A DNA stretch of 27,145 bases from positions 1 through 27,145 of the forward strand of contig JASHUR010000177.1 of assembly GCA_030039895.1 (NCBI GenBank), given 5' to 3'. Origin of the DNA: Acidobacteriaceae bacterium (GTDB lineage: Bacteria; Acidobacteriota; Terriglobia; Terriglobales; Acidobacteriaceae). How positions within the stretch are numbered: the stretch's first letter is position 1; each line of letters begins with the position of its first letter. Positions 23,418 to 27,145 of this stretch are shown here, one piece after another. The translations under genes and the position numbers were made by a program. A model generated the notes under the pieces. That model was not told where the DNA came from. It made no database searches and saw nothing but the letters and a program-made list of their open reading frames with translations.

Positions 23418-24203
23418 ATGAATCGACTGCAAAAAGCGGTAGAAAAGAGTGCTTCGTCGCCGGTGCTGGGGATCGCCGTCTATTATTATGATCCGATTTT
23501 TCTCGAGATGGCCGCCCGTCTCGGATTCGGGGTGATCTGGATCGAGATGGAGCACGGCTTTATCAGTTTTACCCAAGCGGCAGACCTGTGCCGGATGGCA
23601 AAGGGATCCGGCATGCTCAGCATGATTCGCGTGGCGGACACCCGACGGGAAAATGTCTTGAAGGCGGCCGAGTGCGGCCCTGACATTATTGATGCGCCGA
23701 TGATCGAGACTCCGGAAGCGGCAAGCGAGTTGATCGAGGGTGCCCGCTTTCCGCCGAGTGGCAGCCGCGGGTTCTTCAGCGTGTCCCGCGCCTTGGACTA
23801 TGGGCTGGTTGACAACATAGCCGGTGAGCAAATGCGGCTAAACGAGGAGTTGTGTCTGATGGCCCAGATAGAGACGGCCGAAGCTGTCCGCCGAATCGAC
23901 GAAATCTGCGCAATCCCCGGATTCGAAATTTTTATTGGCCCGTCGGACCTTTCTGCAAGTCTGGGGGTGGCCGGCCAATTAAGTCATCCAAAAGTGTTCG
24001 AAGCGGCAAAACGGATTATTACCGCAGCCAGGCGTAGCGGGAAACTAGTCGCTGTTGGCGCAGGGCCCGCGGAGTTCGGCTTCTATGCGGAACAAGAGGT
24101 GGATCTCCTCTTCTGCGGTAATGACATTGCGTGTCTGCGACTGGGAATACAGTCCATATTGCAACAGGCGAGATTGGCGGCTGAAGGAGCCCGGAGCCGA
24201 TAA
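23418..24203 (+). CDS. HpcH/HpaI-family 2-keto-3-deoxy sugar-acid aldolase
   Basis: The 261-residue product is a class II, divalent-metal-dependent pyruvate aldolase of the HpcH/HpaI (RhmA/GarL) family. Visible functional positions are His46 in WIEMEHGF, Arg71 in MIRVAD (pyruvate binding), and metal ligands Glu152 in AQIETAEA and Asp177 in IGPSDLSASLG. RhmA-type members cleave 2-keto-3-deoxy-L-rhamnonate to pyruvate and L-lactaldehyde; the fuconate-derived analogue would give the same products. The start is ATG 23418 with GAGGA about 10 nt upstream; ATG 23408 is in another frame. It heads an operon with an AKR and a VOC protein, divergent from the FadR-type regulator, and is the likely carbon-splitting step for the sugar acid produced by the dehydrogenase and lactonase. 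Exact substrate is inferred. Confidence 0.88.
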   Translation: MNRLQKAVEKSASSPVLGIAVYYYDPIFLEMAARLGFGVIWIEMEHGFISFTQAADLCRMAKGSGMLSMIRVADTRRENVLKAAECGPDIIDAPMIETPEAASELIEGARFPPSGSRGFFSVSRALDYGLVDNIAGEQMRLNEELCLMAQIETAEAVRRIDEICAIPGFEIFIGPSDLSASLGVAGQLSHPKVFEAAKRIITAARRSGKLVAVGAGPAEFGFYAEQEVDLLFCGNDIACLRLGIQSILQQARLAAEGARSR

Positions 24204-24242
24204 GGACGGCCGTTACGCGCCGGCACAAGTGATGAGGGTGGA

Positions 24243-25211
24243 ATGGAATATCGAACACTCAAGCAAACGGAGCTACGGGTTTCGCGTTTGTGCTTCGGAA
24301 CCATGACCTTTGGCAAGCCTGTGACCCAGGATGAGGCCACGCGCATGGTTGATGTGTGCCTGGACGCAGGGGTGAACTTCTTCGATACAGCAAATATGTA
24401 TCAGTTGGGCGCAGCGGAGGAGATGCTGGGAGCCGCTCTGTGCGGTCGGCAAAAAGATGTTGTGCTGGCAAGTAAAGTTCGCGCCAGGATGGGTGAAGAC
24501 GCTGATCAGTGCGGACTCTCAAAGAAAGCCATCTTGCGTGCGATCGAGGAAACGCTGCGCAGGCTGCGAACGGATCATCTCGATCTGTATTTTCTGCATC
24601 AGCCAGATTATGACGTACCGATCGAGGAAACACTTGAAGCGATGGAACTACTGGTGCAGCAAGGGAAGGTCCGTTACCCCGCGACGTCAAACTATGCTGC
24701 GTGGCAGGTAGTGCAGATGCTCGATCTCGCGCGCCAAAGAGGTTACAGACCGGCCGCTGTTGCGCAGCCAATGTACAACCTTCTGGCAAGAGGAATCGAG
24801 CAGGAATTTGTGCCGATGGCGGAAGCGTTCGATGTAAGCATTCTTGCTTATAATCCGCTTGCCGCAGGGCTCCTGACGGGAAAGCACAGCCAGGCCTCGA
24901 TCCCAACGGGCTGCCGCTTCGACGGGAACCCGATGTATCAGGACCGTTACTGGCACGAACAGACCTTTCAGGCAATCGAGGCACTCGCAAGAGTGGCATT
25001 GCGCGCAGGGCGATCCCTGACCAGCATGGCCTTTGCGTGGCTGCTTCATCACACAGTGACGGATGGAGTTATTCTGGGAGCTTCGCGACTCGACCAGTTA
25101 CAACAAAACCTCAAAGCATGCGCGGAGGGACCATTGAGCGCCGAAGTAGTACTTGAGTGCGCCGATGTCTGGAAAAATTTACGCGGGCCGACGCCGGTGT
25201 ACAACCGATGA
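24243..25211 (+). CDS. Aldo/keto reductase, possible lactaldehyde handling
   Basis: The 322-residue product is a classical AKR barrel with catalytic Asp48 and Tyr53 (NFFDTANMYQ), Lys78 (LASKVR) and His119 (YFLHQPDYD). The cofactor-binding C-terminal part has LAYNPLAAGLLTGKH and GVILGASRLDQLQQN, typical of NADPH-binding members such as the YajO/Tas-like enzymes. It differs clearly from the fucose-dehydrogenase AKR at 19053. It follows the aldolase by 39 bp with a G-rich ribosome site and precedes the VOC gene by 7 bp, so it belongs to that operon. The aldolase would release lactaldehyde, so I infer reduction to propanediol, but a sugar substrate is equally possible. Confidence 0.88.
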   Translation: MEYRTLKQTELRVSRLCFGTMTFGKPVTQDEATRMVDVCLDAGVNFFDTANMYQLGAAEEMLGAALCGRQKDVVLASKVRARMGEDADQCGLSKKAILRAIEETLRRLRTDHLDLYFLHQPDYDVPIEETLEAMELLVQQGKVRYPATSNYAAWQVVQMLDLARQRGYRPAAVAQPMYNLLARGIEQEFVPMAEAFDVSILAYNPLAAGLLTGKHSQASIPTGCRFDGNPMYQDRYWHEQTFQAIEALARVALRAGRSLTSMAFAWLLHHTVTDGVILGASRLDQLQQNLKACAEGPLSAEVVLECADVWKNLRGPTPVYNR

Positions 25212-25218
25212 GACAAGA

Positions 25219-25629
25219 ATGATTAAAGGAGTCGAACACATCGCCATCGCCTCATTCGAACCGCGCAAGCTGGCGGAGTGGTACGCCATGCAACTGAACT
25301 TCATGATCATCCTGGATACCGGAACGACCTTGTATCTGCAGGCAGCGAACGGCATCATCCTCGAGTTTGTGCATGCCGAAACGCACGCTGACGCTCCTCG
25401 GGTGAGGGATGCAGGGCTACGGCATATTGCGTTCTCTGTGGACGATCTCGATGCAGCAAGGAGCGAACTGCAGGGTCGAGGGGTGCAGTTTGCAGATGCC
25501 CCCATTGAATTGCCCGGCCTGCGTCTTCACTTCTTCCAGGATCCCGAAGGAAACTTCTTGCACCTTGTGGAGCGGGATATTCCCCTAGCCAATGAGACAG
25601 CGGCAAACGAAAAGGTCGGAAGCCGATAG
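25219..25629 (+). CDS. VOC-superfamily (glyoxalase-like) metalloprotein
   Basis: The 136-residue product is a vicinal-oxygen-chelate protein with two beta-alpha-beta-beta-beta modules. Predicted metal ligands are His7 (VEHIAI), Glu49 (IILEFVH), His69 (LRHIAF) and Glu118 (LHLVE), the standard H/E/H/E arrangement, so it is likely catalytically competent. DPEGNFLHLVE is the usual closing motif. The frame is open from 25153, but homology begins at MIKGVEHIAI and ATG 25219 lies 7 bp after the AKR stop. Members include glyoxalase I, epimerases and dioxygenases. As last gene of the aldolase operon it could detoxify methylglyoxal or act on another aldehyde product, but nothing in the sequence fixes the reaction. 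Confidence 0.85.
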   Translation: MIKGVEHIAIASFEPRKLAEWYAMQLNFMIILDTGTTLYLQAANGIILEFVHAETHADAPRVRDAGLRHIAFSVDDLDAARSELQGRGVQFADAPIELPGLRLHFFQDPEGNFLHLVERDIPLANETAANEKVGSR

Positions 25630-25858
25630 GTCGAACCTGCACCATCACGCCATGCTCTGTATTGCTAGCCATGGCTTCCTGGTGGGAGAGCGGAGCCGGT
25701 TATCTCTCTTAGTGCACAGCAGTCGTTTCCACGGAGCAGGGCGGCTCACCGGATAGTTGACATGGCCGGAAACCGGTCATAAACCTGCGATCCTGGGTGG
25801 ATCTGTGGGTGAAATCCAACATTCAAACGGGTCTCGCGGCCTCATCGAAGCCTGAGAT

Positions 25859-27145
25859 CTACCAACGAGACCGCTTCTGGTGTCGGGAGATAACGGAGAT
25901 AGTTGTCGGCTGTTCGGAGGTTCGGTCCAGCCACAGAATCAGGTCGGTTCCTTCCAGGGTGTATCGATAGCCTATACGGTACTCGTCTCCGGACAGCACG
26001 ACGCCGTCGATCCGCACGCGTGGCCTGGAGCTTCCCCAGTCGCAAATGACGAACGCCGGGTTGACCATCGGCGAGTCTTTGCTGGCTTCGATTATCATAA
26101 CAACCTTGTCTTTTCTAGATTGCTGCTTCTGCGTCAAGCGGATGACATAGGCCTTCTGCCCCGGATGGTAGGTTACGGTGTCGCCATCGGAAATCCGGAT
26201 CAAGGGAGAATGCAGCCAAGAGCGATCCAACCGCGCAAGATATCGGACTCCTCGGTCCGTAAGTCCGAAGAGAAAATATGTGGTCTTGGTTGGTCCGGGG
26301 CCATCGATCCATGTGGCGTTTGGGTTAGGAGACATGATGGCCGAGCTCCCGAAGTGGTCAGGAAACAGGGCAAAGCGTCCGTCAGACGGGATTTGGTTCA
26401 CCGGCCAGTGATCCCACACGGGGAAGTGTGAATAAAGCGGGCGCAACTCGGGAGGCCAGCCGTATGGTCCAAGCACCGTGCCTGACCGGTAAATGTAAAA
26501 CGGCTTGTAATGGGACTTGAGATTGATTAGCGCAATATTTGCATCCGGAGGTTGATTAGGGAATGGAAAGATCGGAGAAACGGGCGCCCACGAATACGTC
26601 CGGCTGTCTCCCGCGCTGTTGGCGATGGTTGCTGCCCGGAGGGAAATAAAGTCTTCGGGCTTCTTCCCTGGCTCCAGCAGCAGAGTCGGCTCAGTAAAGC
26701 TGTATTTCCATTTGGTTCCATGAATCGTACCGTGCCGCACAGCAACGCCGTCAGGATAGATGTAGAAGTATTCGTCAGCCCAGTCTCCCCAGCCTGTGTA
26801 GGGGTCTACATCGGCAAAGTTTCCGAGCACATCCACGAGAGCATACCGCCAGTGCAACACGACGCGAGCCGGGCTGTTCTCGATGATGGTTATGCTCGCA
26901 TGCATGTCGTGCTTATCGTTCATATGTTCAGCGGTGCCAATCTTCGTGTGGCTTTCGAAGCTCTGGTCGCTCATCCAGATTCCGTTTCCGGTGACCATAT
27001 TGGGGCCGTAATTGGCGCCGCGCCAGAAGACATAGTGGACCGGCAGCGTGCCAAAACTCACTACTACATCAGAGTAAGGACCGGTCCGCCATAACCGATC
27101 CCACTGCGGATACAGTTTCAAGCTTGTATAGGCAGCCTTGAGGTG
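25859..27145 (-). CDS. Second copy of the unknown exoprotein domain, cut by window edge
   Basis: The frame is open to the right edge, so the N-terminus is outside the window. The visible ~428 residues are colinear with the C-terminal domain of the LamG protein at 11646-13772. Shared blocks include WDRLWRTGPYSDVVVSF, VFWRGANYGPNMVTGN, ARVVLHWRYAL, PYTGWGDWADEYFYIYPDG, FPVWDHWPVNQIPSDG and VICDWGSSRPRVRIDGV. Identity is moderate, so these are old paralogues, not a recent duplication. A TTG at 27119-27121 could be taken as a start, but codons upstream of it (AAYTSLKLY) still align with the paralogue (GAYYTTLHY), so the gene continues. A LamG domain is expected beyond the edge. It is convergent with the VOC gene, with no clear terminator in the 229-bp gap. 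Function unknown. Confidence 0.85.
   Translation of the reverse strand, partial: HLKAAYTSLKLYPQWDRLWRTGPYSDVVVSFGTLPVHYVFWRGANYGPNMVTGNGIWMSDQSFESHTKIGTAEHMNDKHDMHASITIIENSPARVVLHWRYALVDVLGNFADVDPYTGWGDWADEYFYIYPDGVAVRHGTIHGTKWKYSFTEPTLLLEPGKKPEDFISLRAATIANSAGDSRTYSWAPVSPIFPFPNQPPDANIALINLKSHYKPFYIYRSGTVLGPYGWPPELRPLYSHFPVWDHWPVNQIPSDGRFALFPDHFGSSAIMSPNPNATWIDGPGPTKTTYFLFGLTDRGVRYLARLDRSWLHSPLIRISDGDTVTYHPGQKAYVIRLTQKQQSRKDKVVMIIEASKDSPMVNPAFVICDWGSSRPRVRIDGVVLSGDEYRIGYRYTLEGTDLILWLDRTSEQPTTISVISRHQKRSRW

Noticed and set aside
25756..25784. TTGACA followed by TAAACC after 17 bp
   Set aside because: It lies between convergent genes with nothing to transcribe downstream on that strand, and the -10 match is poor.

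Overview
The window reads as an accessory carbohydrate-utilisation locus from a GC-moderate Gram-negative soil-type bacterium. The best guess is an Acidobacteriota (Terriglobia-like) genome. This is inferred from the mix of Tat-exported sugar hydrolases, LamG proteins, a DUF6807 protein, an SSS symporter and many decayed mobile elements, with good AAGGAG-type ribosome sites. No rRNA, ribosomal protein or other phylogenetic marker is present, so the assignment is tentative. No tRNA, rRNA or CRISPR was seen.

Layout. (1) 386-2596, plus strand: an RraA/HMG-aldolase-like protein and a UxuA-type mannonate dehydratase. (2) 10652-2821, minus strand: a probable operon of beta-helix (GH141-like) protein, rhamnose/fucose mutarotase, BNR sialidase-fold protein, DUF1537 four-carbon acid-sugar kinase, PdxA-family dehydrogenase and SSS symporter. 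Coupled overlaps join hydrolase to mutarotase and kinase to PdxA, and a good sigma70-like promoter with an adjacent 14-bp palindrome lies at 10698-10742. (3) 10951-14060, minus: a LamG-plus-unknown-domain exoprotein flanked by two decayed transposases (IS1380-like and IS5-like). (4) 14087-17034: a zinc MDR dehydrogenase (minus) divergent from a Tat-exported GH29 alpha-L-fucosidase (plus), followed by a wrecked GH31-like gene. (5) 17970-21910, plus: RhaT-type sugar/H+ symporter, L-fucose/L-galactose dehydrogenase (AKR), COG3618 lactonase and DUF6807 protein. (6) 22378-25629: a FadR-type GntR regulator (minus) divergent from an HpcH/HpaI aldolase, a second AKR and a VOC protein. (7) 25859 to the right edge, minus: a second, incomplete copy of the unknown domain seen in region 3.

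Together these suggest non-phosphorylative deoxysugar catabolism, most likely of L-fucose. Exported hydrolases release the sugar, RhaT imports it and the mutarotase interconverts anomers. The AKR oxidises it to the lactone, the amidohydrolase-fold enzyme opens the lactone, a dehydratase makes the 2-keto-3-deoxy acid, and the HpaI aldolase yields pyruvate and lactaldehyde, which the second AKR and the VOC protein may process. No recognised L-fuconate dehydratase is in the window; the UxuA homologue is the only sugar-acid dehydratase. A second arm (DUF1537 kinase, PdxA, SSS symporter, perhaps RraA) resembles four-carbon acid-sugar catabolism.

The locus carries visible scars: an antisense relic of the SSS symporter (about 86% identical over 78 bp), two transposase fossils and a frameshifted glycoside hydrolase. 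This suggests it was assembled by repeated insertion, duplication and loss.
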